64,000 bases of DNA from Opitutia bacterium (GTDB lineage: Bacteria > Verrucomicrobiota > Verrucomicrobiia > Opitutales > Opitutaceae), in the NCBI GenBank assembly GCA_016217545.1, contig JACRHT010000017.1, positions 620,001 to 684,000 on the forward strand. The letters run 5' to 3'. Positions within the stretch are counted from its first letter, which is position 1, and each line of letters begins with the position of its first letter. The position numbers and the translations under genes are program-made. Below are positions 45,601 through 53,584 of the stretch, piece after piece. Below the pieces are notes generated by a model that worked only from the letters and a program-made list of their open reading frames with translations, was not told the DNA's origin and did not search any database.

Positions 45601-46269
45601 GACGGCTGGATCGGCCGCAGCGCCAAATTCGACGCGCCGCTCTTTAGCGATTTCAAGGTGCTGAAAATCGACTTCGAAATGCCGGGCTGGGCCAAGGTCG
45701 ACGAAAACCGCCTCACGCTCGCGCTCGACGGCCAGCGCTACTCCGCCGACATCGTCCGCAAAGGCACCTACTTCAGCGCTTTCGTCCCGCTCCTCGGCGG
45801 CAAAGCGCACAGCGTGCAGCTCGACGCCGCCGCGGAGTTCGCCCTGCCCGACGGCAAGCGCCAGCGCTCGTTCCTGATCAAGAACATCTCGTTCGAGAAC
45901 CTTAGCCGCACCGACCTCTTCGCCCGCGGCTGGCACCGCTCGGGCTATCTGTTCCAGCTCGCCCACGTCGATCAGGACGGTTGGGTTGAAAACCACGCCA
46001 CGCTCACTCTTCCGGCAACCGACAAGGCCAAACACGCCTTCATCGAAGTCATCCGCTACCCGTCGCGCAGCGACTACGCGGTCAACGTCAGCGTCGACGG
46101 CGCCGTCACCGCGCGCACGCTCGGCCTCGATAAAACCGAGCGCATCGAAGTGCCGCTCTCGGCCACTACCGCACGCCACGTCGAACTCTCCTCGGATCGC
46201 GTCTACGAACTCTCGAAAGGCGACCGCCGCCAGCGCTCGTTCCGCATCGTGAATATCGACTTCGACTGA
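42649..46269 (+). CDS. Large GT-C-like membrane protein with three tandem DGW domains
   Basis: 1206 residues. About twelve hydrophobic segments in residues 1-480; an acidic motif NDDMANY (D122, D123) in the first big loop fits a GT-C-type active site. A periplasmic region (480-840) follows, with GEGWHEHNMYQYQLES. The C-terminus has three related domains of about 115 residues at about 847-960, 970-1090 and 1095-1206, each marked by an acidic-DGW turn (FEDGWVG, DDDGWIG, DQDGWVE) and ending in an RSF-type strand in the last two (RQRSFLIKNISF, RQRSFRIVNIDF). No family was recognised for these. It is followed 21 bases later by a polyprenyl-phosphate glycosyltransferase that could supply its donor. 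Confidence 0.72.
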   Translation: MLPFLLVLALFAFFTVVGQAVVSLFRPRLGILWSWFISPTIGLATLIVTMTRLNIWGIPVKTFGPWLAVGLLVASAAILWWRKPKFPWRQLGKFVGIATLFVLYAGWPMFKFGFNWISYGNDDMANYCLAADRFLHHGYYDLPEQTQLEGRDYTQHYWFMHGLQQIRPGSELTLAFASSVTGLKPHQVFMPVIMVFSMLQIFAMGAIAIWRGRYRKLTLLAFLLFATSPLFGLGTLYQLIAQVGGIAILLTACALLLTTRENNWRRFGLAGIVTTCLGIFYPEVAPFVAISIVLYALHLRYTRPEAFKPFALTVLGAAVITFALLGTSTYQFINTLVMQSVGSAGLGAMAEINDQSGGLVLFPWTLVPSFVPMLFGLHAFGVVGVDPLISVQIAIGLLFLIYFLWAAIKNLLGREPVGYIAVIMSGLGFFLFFKGQDFGLFKLAMFAQPVVTLLLAKGFIRLLELNWRRAARTALVIFMLCTVPSHVYYSYASLGNYGGGLSEVVGASELGVGFTPPKDLKFDAIESDISNVVSAKMLAQYTKDIDTRFLSRSYMDNIANIAVLNFLRTPDPDLGPQARLIEKLALLRPFLPSEIMEGEVPDYRVMTINKLDNNWTENSSRHLNYGDRLFVAIRAPLDHFNKFAPGEGWHEHNMYQYQLESQVKNRLVFIHSELGPHYYSSARFKAAFFQREREPVTGGSVYFHGTGRYNLFRVVRPTEKIRLVVDFTRTPLGGDRYNLPKGAKVIGKEDFPLGFVGAGSARIVSPLLEPEFFEQQAYITVDFADKAQPIMKRKTGLMQLWGEKFNLDDRRLVGFTRDISLITDEEYQKLVRPAKIGEFPKDLSRYPGLEYSGLFEDGWVGPDSFFKLAGSHPGQVVYFKGYVPDTPEYRTRGLDLTISINDKPTEIVNLRSGEFTLTRLVREPADVTTIRLQFSGSMPYGERDTRYLSAFVRELSVGDLPDFSSFRAIRNRSGEGFKLQGVDDDGWIGRSAKFDAPLFSDFKVLKIDFEMPGWAKVDENRLTLALDGQRYSADIVRKGTYFSAFVPLLGGKAHSVQLDAAAEFALPDGKRQRSFLIKNISFENLSRTDLFARGWHRSGYLFQLAHVDQDGWVENHATLTLPATDKAKHAFIEVIRYPSRSDYAVNVSVDGAVTARTLGLDKTERIEVPLSATTARHVELSSDRVYELSKGDRRQRSFRIVNIDFD

Positions 46270-46290
46270 TCGTTTCCGTAGAGCCCTCTC

Positions 46291-47223
46291 ATGCTGCTCA
46301 GCCTCGTCGTCCCCGTTTACAAGGAAGAGAAGAACGTCCCGGAGTTCCTCCGGCGGCTGCGTCCCATCCTCTCGCGGATCACCGAGGACTACGAAATCAT
46401 CTTCTCGCTCGACCCGTCTCCGGACCGCACGGAGGAAGTCGTCCTCGAAGAGCGCGCGAAGGATGAGCGCATCAAGCTCCTGAAGTTTTCCCGCCGCTTC
46501 GGCCAGCCGATGGCCACTCTCGCCGGACTCTCCTACTCACGCGGCCGCGCCGTCATCGTGATGGACGTCGATCTGCAAGACCCGCCTGAGCTCGTCGCGG
46601 AAATGATCGCCAAGTGGCGCGAAGGCTACGACGTCGTGCTGCCGCAGCGCCGCGAGCGCACGGGCGAGCCGTGGATCAAGAAGCTCGTCGCCTCCACCGG
46701 CTACAAGGTGATCAACAAGATCGCCGACGTGCGCATCCCGCCCAACACGGGCGATTTTCGCCTGATGTCGCGTCGCGTGGTCGAGGAAGTCGTTCGCTTG
46801 AAGGAGTCCCACGGCTTCCTGCGCGGCATGGTCGCGGTCGTCGGCTTCAAGCAGTGCCTGATTCCGTTCGACCGACCCGCGCGCTTCGCCGGCGAGACGA
46901 ACTACAACCGCTTCCTCGGCTCGCTGCGCATCGGTTTCAACGGCATCTTCTGCTTCTCCACCTACGCGCTCACGCTGAGCACGATGGCGGGCTTCGTGAT
47001 CGCCGGCGCGTCGTTCCTGATCGGACTGGCGTATCTGGCGATGAAGCTCGCGGGCTTCCCGTTCCCGCTCGGCAATCCGACGATCGTGATTCTCATTCTG
47101 TTCCTCGGCGGCATCCAGCTGATCAGCGTCGGCATCCTCGGCGAATACATCGGCCGCATCTACGAAGAAGTCCGCAGCCGTCCGAAGTTCATCGTCGACC
47201 GCGCCGAAGGGTTCAACTCCTGA
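46291..47223 (+). CDS. GT2 polyprenyl-phosphate glycosyltransferase (DPM1/ArnC-like)
   Basis: 310 residues. GT-A domain with VVPVYKEEKNV, SLDPSPDRT and the complete metal-binding motif VMDVDLQDPPEL (about residue 90); then RRFGQPMATLAGLSYSRG and TGDFRLMSRRV. Two membrane helices (about 228-285) and the tail GEYIGRIYEEVRSRPKF match ArnC/GtrB. It should make an undecaprenyl-phosphate-linked monosaccharide on the cytoplasmic side. It lies between two GT-C-like membrane genes (42649 and 47240), the expected users of such donors. This is the second gene of its kind in the window and is clearly different from the one at 6169. Confidence 0.9.
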   Translation: MLLSLVVPVYKEEKNVPEFLRRLRPILSRITEDYEIIFSLDPSPDRTEEVVLEERAKDERIKLLKFSRRFGQPMATLAGLSYSRGRAVIVMDVDLQDPPELVAEMIAKWREGYDVVLPQRRERTGEPWIKKLVASTGYKVINKIADVRIPPNTGDFRLMSRRVVEEVVRLKESHGFLRGMVAVVGFKQCLIPFDRPARFAGETNYNRFLGSLRIGFNGIFCFSTYALTLSTMAGFVIAGASFLIGLAYLAMKLAGFPFPLGNPTIVILILFLGGIQLISVGILGEYIGRIYEEVRSRPKFIVDRAEGFNS

Positions 47224-47239
47224 CCCTCCACCGGCGCCG

Positions 47240-49327
47240 ATGCTCACCGGAATCTTTCTCGGCGCCGTCGCGTTAGCGATTCTTGCGGCGGTGCGCCCGC
47301 TCGTCCGTGTCGCGCAGTGGCGCTGGCAGGACGCCGCGCTAGCAGCGCTGCTGATTCCCATCGCGCTCTATTCGGTGCGCCCCTACGTCAGCGCGAGCGC
47401 GATCGGCGCCGGAGACAGCCACCACTACGCGCTCCAAGTGGCCGATTTCGTCGCACAGGAGCGCGCCGGCGTCCGGCCGATCCTCGTCGGCGGCAGCGAC
47501 TATCAATTCAACGGCGGCGTGCATACGGTGCGCACCGCGCCCTATTTCACGCATCTCGCCGGCCTGATCGATCTAGCCACGTTTCGTCGCCTATCAGCCG
47601 TCCAGTTACAGAATCTGGTCGTCGCCGCGACCGCGATCCTCGCCGCACTCGCCGCCTACGCTGCCGCGCTGCATGCCTCCGGACGTCGGCGCGCCGTGGC
47701 GTGGCTGCTCGCGGCGATCTATGTGCTGTCGCCGGCCATCTACGGCCCGCTGACGTTGATGGATATGTTCGCCACCTACATGGCGGCACCTGCGCTTGTG
47801 CTCGGCTGGTTCGCATTACTGGCGATAGTCGAGCGCACGGATAACACGGGCGCACACGTCCTCGCCGCCGGTGCAGTTGGTTTCATTTGGTATGCGCATA
47901 GTCCCATCGCGGTGTGGTTCTCGCTACTGTGGGGATTCGCAATTGCCGCCGAGTGCGTGCGTCCGGGTCGACTGCGACAGACCTGGCGCGCGATCCTCCT
48001 CGGAGGACTCTTGTTCGCCGCAATGGCAGCCTACGTCTGGGTGTCCTTGGCGACATTGGACGTCGCGCCGACTCCCACCATCAATCCGCCTTTCGCCGAA
48101 TTCAGCTGGTCGGTTTGGCGCGCCGTCATCGCCGAAGCGCTGCGGCCCTACGCGACTGGACAGCCCTTCGCGCTGCAATTCGGCCTGCCGCTGTGGCTGC
48201 TGCTCGCCGCGGGCGTTGCGATACTTGCGGTGCAGCGGCGAGCAGCGGCGGGGTTTGCGCTACCGATCGCACTCGTGCTGCTGCTGCTTTTCCCGTGGCC
48301 GCATCTCGCCGAATCGCTCTGGCGCGCGCTGCCGTCGCCGCTCGTGGCGCAGATGACTTGGCCTGGCCAGAGGTTTTACCCGCTGCTAGGTTCCGCGGCA
48401 GTCGTCTTGGGCGCGTTCAGCCTGCGCGATACGAAGGTCCGCTGGTTAACACATGCACTCCTTGCCGCCGCGGTTGGCTGGAGTGCTTGGCAGATTTCAC
48501 TGCTGCACGCGCGACCGGGCGTGGCAGTGATAGCGCCGGCGGTGCATCGCCAGATGTTTTCGCCGAACAACCTCACGCTCAGCCGCTATTCTTATGCGTT
48601 TTTCGGACAGATACCACCCTACTTCACGAATGGCTGGACCGATCCGGAGTTTGAACTGCGCATCGTCGACGCCACGGGCCAAACCGTCGCGGACAACACC
48701 CAGGCTGCGCTCGTCGCGGCCGGCTCCGGCGAGTTTGCCTCCATCACCATCGAGAGCTTTATCACGCTCGAAGGCAGGCGCGACTATCTGATCGAGTTCG
48801 CCTTCTCGGCGCCCGATCTCACCGGCGAGGTCGTCGTCCAAGCGCCCGGCGTTCGCCGCGCCTTCACGCTCCCGTCGAACGGCGAGCCCCGCGCCTTCGG
48901 CGCCGGCCCCGCCGCCACCAAGGCCACGCCACTCCGCCTCACCGGTGCCGGCCCGCAGCAGGTCAACGTCTCCTCGATCCGGCCCGGCGTTTCCTACCGT
49001 GTGCTCCCGTTCGACCATGCCGCGTTGCCTATCCAGATGCTCGGCAACATGCCGCTCCATGCGCGCGTCCGCACACCGAAGGTGGGTTTCCTGGAGACGC
49101 CTCGCATGTGGATCGACGGCTATGCCGCCCGCGTGGACGGCCGCTTCGTCCCGGTGCAAAAATCCACCCACGGCCTCGTGCAGGTGCCGGTGCCGGCCGG
49201 CGAAGTCGACGTGGTGCTCACTTATCCCGGCCCGCTCGCCCTGCGTGCAGCTTGGTATCTCTCGCTGACCAGCCTGGCGGTATTGCCGTGGCTCCTGCTG
49301 CGGGCGGCGCGGCGCACCGGGCGGTAA
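47240..49327 (+). CDS. GT-C-like membrane protein (paralogue of the protein at 36520)
   Basis: 695 residues with about eleven hydrophobic segments in residues 1-440, an acidic motif GAGDSHHY (D about 60) in the first loop, FNGGVHTVRTAPYFTHLAGLIDLAT shared in outline with FHGGVHPLRVAPYFQHLGG of the 36520 protein, a soluble region (440-660) with LSRYSYAFFGQIPP and GFLETPRMWIDGYAARVDGR, and a final membrane helix near 665-685. Compared with its paralogue it lacks the extra C-terminal beta domain. It starts 17 bases after the GT2 gene. A role in adding a sugar from a lipid donor is inferred. Confidence 0.72.
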   Translation: MLTGIFLGAVALAILAAVRPLVRVAQWRWQDAALAALLIPIALYSVRPYVSASAIGAGDSHHYALQVADFVAQERAGVRPILVGGSDYQFNGGVHTVRTAPYFTHLAGLIDLATFRRLSAVQLQNLVVAATAILAALAAYAAALHASGRRRAVAWLLAAIYVLSPAIYGPLTLMDMFATYMAAPALVLGWFALLAIVERTDNTGAHVLAAGAVGFIWYAHSPIAVWFSLLWGFAIAAECVRPGRLRQTWRAILLGGLLFAAMAAYVWVSLATLDVAPTPTINPPFAEFSWSVWRAVIAEALRPYATGQPFALQFGLPLWLLLAAGVAILAVQRRAAAGFALPIALVLLLLFPWPHLAESLWRALPSPLVAQMTWPGQRFYPLLGSAAVVLGAFSLRDTKVRWLTHALLAAAVGWSAWQISLLHARPGVAVIAPAVHRQMFSPNNLTLSRYSYAFFGQIPPYFTNGWTDPEFELRIVDATGQTVADNTQAALVAAGSGEFASITIESFITLEGRRDYLIEFAFSAPDLTGEVVVQAPGVRRAFTLPSNGEPRAFGAGPAATKATPLRLTGAGPQQVNVSSIRPGVSYRVLPFDHAALPIQMLGNMPLHARVRTPKVGFLETPRMWIDGYAARVDGRFVPVQKSTHGLVQVPVPAGEVDVVLTYPGPLALRAAWYLSLTSLAVLPWLLLRAARRTGR

Positions 49328-49366
49328 AATTCCGTATTGGACTTCGCGCACGGGGCGCGCTTCATC

Positions 49367-49371
49367 GGAGG
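49367..49371 (+). promoter_or_regulatory. Shine-Dalgarno site of the methyltransferase gene
   Basis: GGAGG stands five bases before the ATG at 49377. This is one of the few textbook ribosome-binding sites in the window and fixes the start of the gene. Confidence 0.7.
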
Positions 49372-49376
49372 TTCGC

Positions 49377-50120
49377 ATGTCGACCACCTCTCCCGCTACC
49401 AAGTGGCCCAAGGTCCTGCCGGCGCTCACGCCGGAACAGAAGGAACGCAGCGACGCGTTCATGAAGATGTGGCACGAAGAACTCGCCGGCCGCCCGCGCT
49501 ACGGCTTGGTCGAGAAATTCAACCACACCTTCCCGGTCAAGCATTCGCCCGCGCAATTCAAGACGACGATCGAGATCGGCGCCGGACTCGGCGAACACCT
49601 CGAATACGAGAAGCTCACGCCCGAGCAGGAGCGGAATTACTACTGCAACGAATACCGTGAGAACATGGCGGCGGAGATCCGCCGGCGCTTCCCGAACGTG
49701 AAGACCGTCGTCGGCGATTGCCAGCAGCGCATGGATTTTCCCGACGGCTTCTTCGATCGCTACATCGCCGTCCACGTCCTCGAGCACCTGCCCAATCTCC
49801 CCGCCGCCGTCCGCGAGGCGTATCGCCTGCTCAACAAGCAGAACGGCCGCATGCTCATCGTCATCCCGACCGAGGGCAGTCCCGCTTACGGCCTCGCGCG
49901 CAAGATTTCGGCCGAACGCGTCTGGAAGCGCCACTTCACCGCGCCTTACTCGGAGTTCTACCAGCGCGAGCACATCAACCTAGTGCCCGAGATTGTTGCC
50001 GAGCTGGAACCCTATTTTACCATCGAGTCGCGCGCCTACTTCCCGCTCGGCGTGCCCCTGTGGTTCTGCAACCTCTGCATCGGCTACTCGCTCGTTCCCC
50101 GCGCCACGCCGCTGCGCTGA
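49377..50120 (+). CDS. SAM-dependent class I methyltransferase
   Basis: 247 residues with a strong GGAGG ribosome-binding site. Motif I is IEIGAGLGEHLEYE (about residue 66), then NEYRENMAAEI, VVGDCQQRMDFPDGFFD and VHVLEHLPNLPAAV, the standard order of a Methyltransf_11-like fold. The C-terminal part is aromatic-rich (RAYFPLGVPLWFCNL) and may touch the membrane or a lipid-linked sugar. Unlike the methyltransferase at 35455 it has no cysteine ribbon. It probably methylates a sugar of the exported polysaccharide; position on the sugar is unknown. Confidence 0.85.
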   Translation: MSTTSPATKWPKVLPALTPEQKERSDAFMKMWHEELAGRPRYGLVEKFNHTFPVKHSPAQFKTTIEIGAGLGEHLEYEKLTPEQERNYYCNEYRENMAAEIRRRFPNVKTVVGDCQQRMDFPDGFFDRYIAVHVLEHLPNLPAAVREAYRLLNKQNGRMLIVIPTEGSPAYGLARKISAERVWKRHFTAPYSEFYQREHINLVPEIVAELEPYFTIESRAYFPLGVPLWFCNLCIGYSLVPRATPLR

Positions 50121-50133
50121 CGTCCGGACGCGC

Positions 50134-52536
50134 ATGACCGGTCGCCCGCCACTCTCCCCCCCCGCGACGGGCAGGCGACGCCGCGAGAGCATTCTGCTCT
50201 GGGCCGTTCTCGCGCTGATCGGATGGCTCTACTTTTCCGACGCACTCATCACCACGGGCGGCGCGTGGGACAGCGACATCCCCATCGGGCTCTACGGGCT
50301 GCAAACCGAGGCGTGGCACCGCGGGCAACTGCATTTTGTCCCCGAGCCCGATCCGCGCCTAGCGGAGCTGGCCAACCCCTACGCCGGCTATCAAGGCATT
50401 CCGCGCCTCCACGATGCGAGCTACCTGCACGGGAAATACTACATGTATTTCGGCGTGACACCCGTCGCGCTCCTGCAACTCCCCTGGCGCGGTGCCACAG
50501 GCCGCTACCTCGCCGATGCGCTCACGACGGCCATCTTCTCGTTTCTCGGCGTGGCGTTGGCCGCGATCTGGCTTAACGAAGTGCGCCGACGTCACTTTCC
50601 CGGCCTGAATTCTCTCTGGCCGCCGGTCTTCGTGCTAACGCTCGCACTCGGCTCGCCCCTGTTCGCGATCACCAGTTCGCCGACATTCTACACTGTGCCG
50701 ATCAGCACCGCCTTCTTCTGCGGCATGCTGATGCTGAACCTCGCTTCGCGCGCAGCTTGGGCTGCGGATTGGCGCCACGGACGCTGGTATCTCGCCGGGG
50801 CAAGCCTGATGGCGGGTCTCGCCGTCGGCGCGCGGCCCGTCTACGTCCTTGCCGGGGCGACAATGCTCTTTCCTTTCGGACAGATGCTGCTCGCTGCGCC
50901 AGTCAGCGAACGCCGCGCTCGCATGCGTTCCCTCGCCGCGGCGCTTGTCGCTCCGATCGGCACTGTCGCTGCGCTGCTTGCGCTGCACAACTACCTGCGA
51001 TTCGACAGCCCGTTCGAATTCGGCATGCGCTACGCCGTCACCGGCGCGGATATCACTGCGGTCGCGATCATGGGCACCAAATACTTCTTCACGAACTGCG
51101 AGATGTATTTCCTCCGGGCCCTGGATCTCACGCAGTTCTTCCCGTTCTATTTCAATGGCACGCGCCCCTACGGCGTCCTGCTCTATGTGCCTCTGGCCGG
51201 CCTCGGGCTCGCGCTGCCTGCACTGACCTTGACGAAACGCCATGACTTCGTGGCGTCCGCGCTGGCGGTGGCCACGCTCGGCTTGCTGAATTTCGCCGTG
51301 CTCGCGATGTTCCACTGGTCGGAGACCCGCTACATGGTGGACTTCACCCCGGCGTTGCTCCTGGCGGGCAGTCTCAGCGCCTTCGTGCTCATCGAGCGCG
51401 CGCGCGACTGGCGCGCCGGCCTTCGCTGGGTCACGTGTGCGACTCTGATTGCCGTCACGGCGTGGACGTTGCTCGCCGGACTCTTCATCGGCGTATCCGC
51501 CAAGTCTCCCCGACCGCTCTACCTCGCGCTCGAACGTGGCAGCAACACCGTGGCGGCCTTCGTGGAGCGCATCAGCGGTGTCCGCTATGGGCCCCTGCAC
51601 GCCGAAGTGGAGTTCGCATCTCGCCCCGCCGGCGTGCGCGAGCCGCTCCTCTCCACCGGCGGGTTGAACTCGACGGGCGACATCATCTACGTCCGCTACG
51701 AATCGCCCACGCGCATCCGAGTCGGTTTCTTCCACCCCGGCGCCGGCGGCCCCGAGTCGCGCCCTGTGGAGATCGTGCCCGGCCGCCGCTACGCGCTCGC
51801 CATCGAACTCGGCTCCCTGCTTCCGGCACCGCAACACCCGTTTTGGCGGGGCGCCGATCCTACCACCGTCACCGAGACGCGCCGCATGCTCTCAGTCAGA
51901 CTGGACGGACAAAAGCTGCTCGAAGCGCCCGTCGACACCTACCCGTCCACGTCGAACCGTGTTTTCGTCGGTTCGAACCCGATCGCCGGGGACGTCAGCG
52001 CCGCGAAGTTCAGCGGTCGCATTTCCGATGTTCGACGGGGCGCGATCACGCTGCGCCCGCCCGCGAACTGGCCGCAAACGGGCGCGGTGAGGCTGCGAAT
52101 CACACTGCCACCGGAAGGCATCACGGCGCCCCAGCCGCTCGTCGCGACGGGACGCAGTGGATCCGGAGACCTGATTGTCCTCCGGTGCGTGGGTCCGCGC
52201 GAATGGCGCTTCGGCCACGACAGCTGGGGCGGCGGCCTCTGGGAATCCCCGAGCTTCACGGTCAGCGAAGCGGAGGAGCATGTCATCGAGATTCACATGC
52301 TCCCGATCACCCGTGGGCAGCCCGGGGGGACACATCAACTTTATGGCCCGCTTCTCATCCGTTTTGATGGACGGGCGGTCGCGCAGTTGGAGCGCCCGTT
52401 CAACCGCGCACGCGCGGACGAAGTCTATTTCGGCTACAACAGCATCGGCGCCAGCTCCGGCGTAGCCGCCTACTCCGGCAGCATCGTGAGCGCCGAGCCC
52501 ATCCCAGCCACCACCACCATCGCCCCAAGCCCGTAG
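50134..52536 (+). CDS. GT-C-like membrane protein with two C-terminal lectin-like beta domains
   Basis: 800 residues from the ATG at 50134. One helix, then an acidic loop (GAWDSDIPIGLYGLQTEAW; D46, D48), then about ten more helices to about residue 460. The remaining 340 residues form two related beta-rich domains: the first opens PLLSTGGLNSTGDIIYVRY and ends FSGRISDV, the second opens PLVATGRSGSGDLIVLRC and ends AYSGSIVSAE. The same domain type occurs in the proteins at 53585 and 61673, and the arrangement resembles concanavalin/LamG-like sandwiches (inference). A run of eight C (50156-50163) lies just after the start codon. Likely a glycosyltransferase acting outside the inner membrane. Confidence 0.72.
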   Translation: MTGRPPLSPPATGRRRRESILLWAVLALIGWLYFSDALITTGGAWDSDIPIGLYGLQTEAWHRGQLHFVPEPDPRLAELANPYAGYQGIPRLHDASYLHGKYYMYFGVTPVALLQLPWRGATGRYLADALTTAIFSFLGVALAAIWLNEVRRRHFPGLNSLWPPVFVLTLALGSPLFAITSSPTFYTVPISTAFFCGMLMLNLASRAAWAADWRHGRWYLAGASLMAGLAVGARPVYVLAGATMLFPFGQMLLAAPVSERRARMRSLAAALVAPIGTVAALLALHNYLRFDSPFEFGMRYAVTGADITAVAIMGTKYFFTNCEMYFLRALDLTQFFPFYFNGTRPYGVLLYVPLAGLGLALPALTLTKRHDFVASALAVATLGLLNFAVLAMFHWSETRYMVDFTPALLLAGSLSAFVLIERARDWRAGLRWVTCATLIAVTAWTLLAGLFIGVSAKSPRPLYLALERGSNTVAAFVERISGVRYGPLHAEVEFASRPAGVREPLLSTGGLNSTGDIIYVRYESPTRIRVGFFHPGAGGPESRPVEIVPGRRYALAIELGSLLPAPQHPFWRGADPTTVTETRRMLSVRLDGQKLLEAPVDTYPSTSNRVFVGSNPIAGDVSAAKFSGRISDVRRGAITLRPPANWPQTGAVRLRITLPPEGITAPQPLVATGRSGSGDLIVLRCVGPREWRFGHDSWGGGLWESPSFTVSEAEEHVIEIHMLPITRGQPGGTHQLYGPLLIRFDGRAVAQLERPFNRARADEVYFGYNSIGASSGVAAYSGSIVSAEPIPATTTIAPSP

Positions 52537-52591
52537 ATCGAGACTAGAGCTTGCCTCGCCCGCAACTGTCGCGCTTCGTTTTCCCTCCGAC

Positions 52592-53578
52592 ATGCAACAC
52601 GTCTTCGTCACCGGCGCCGCCGGCTTCATTGGTTCCAATCTCGTCGACCGCCTCCTCGCGGACGGCGTGCGGGTCACCGGCTGGGACAACCTTTCCACCG
52701 GCCAAATCCGTTTCCTCGATGGCGCGCTGAAGCATCCAAATTTCCAACTCATCCGCGGCGACAACCTCGACCTCCCCGCAATCACCGCCGCGATGAAGGG
52801 AGTCGACTTCGTGTTCCACCTCGCCGCCAACGCCGACATCAAGGACGGCTGGCAGCATCCGCGAAAGGATCTCGAGCAAAACACCATCGCGACCTTCAAC
52901 GTCCTCGAAGCCATGCGCGCCAATGGTGTGAAACGCATCGGCTTCTCCTCCACGGGATCCGTCTACGGCGAAGCGCTCGTCACGCCCGAACGCCCCACGC
53001 CTGAAACCGACTCCTTCCCGATCCAAACCTCGCTGTATGGCGCCTCCAAGACCGCTGGCGAAGGCCTCCTCGCCGCCTACGCCGAGGGCGCGCAGATCGA
53101 AGAAGCCTACATCTTCCGCTTCGTCTCCATCCTCGGCGAACGCTACACCCACGGCCACGTCTTCGACTTCTACAAGCAGCTGATCGAGCATCCCGACCGC
53201 CTCCGTGTGCTCGGCGACGGATCGCAACGCAAGAGCTACCTCTACGTGCAGGACTGCATCGACGCGATGCTTCACGTCACGCGTCAAGCCACGGCGAAAA
53301 ACGCCAAGCACCACACCCAGGTCTACAATCTCGGCACGCCCGAATTCGTGCAGGTCAACGACTCCATCCGCCACATTTGCGCCACGCTCGGTCTGCAGCC
53401 GAAGCTCGAATACACCGGCGGCAACCGCGGCTGGATCGGCGACAATCCCTTCATCTTCCTCGACACGAAAAAGATCCAGTCCACCGGCTGGAAACCGAAA
53501 CTCACCATCGAGCAAGGCATCATCAAGACGCTCCGCTGGCTCGAGGCCAACCGCTGGGTCTACGAGGCCCGCAAGTAA
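52592..53578 (+). CDS. NAD-dependent nucleotide-sugar epimerase/dehydratase
   Basis: 328 residues, extended SDR. VTGAAGFIGSNLVDRL cofactor loop, FHLAANADI, FSSTGSVYGEA and the catalytic YGASKTAGE, then FRFVSILGERY, and RKSYLYVQDCIDAML. Closest in look to UDP-glucose 4-epimerase/WbpP-like and GDP-sugar epimerase enzymes of polysaccharide loci. It has its own 55-base gap upstream. It likely supplies a sugar precursor for the right arm, but the substrate cannot be read from the motifs. Confidence 0.87.
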   Translation: MQHVFVTGAAGFIGSNLVDRLLADGVRVTGWDNLSTGQIRFLDGALKHPNFQLIRGDNLDLPAITAAMKGVDFVFHLAANADIKDGWQHPRKDLEQNTIATFNVLEAMRANGVKRIGFSSTGSVYGEALVTPERPTPETDSFPIQTSLYGASKTAGEGLLAAYAEGAQIEEAYIFRFVSILGERYTHGHVFDFYKQLIEHPDRLRVLGDGSQRKSYLYVQDCIDAMLHVTRQATAKNAKHHTQVYNLGTPEFVQVNDSIRHICATLGLQPKLEYTGGNRGWIGDNPFIFLDTKKIQSTGWKPKLTIEQGIIKTLRWLEANRWVYEARK

Positions 53579-53584
53579 GTTCGG

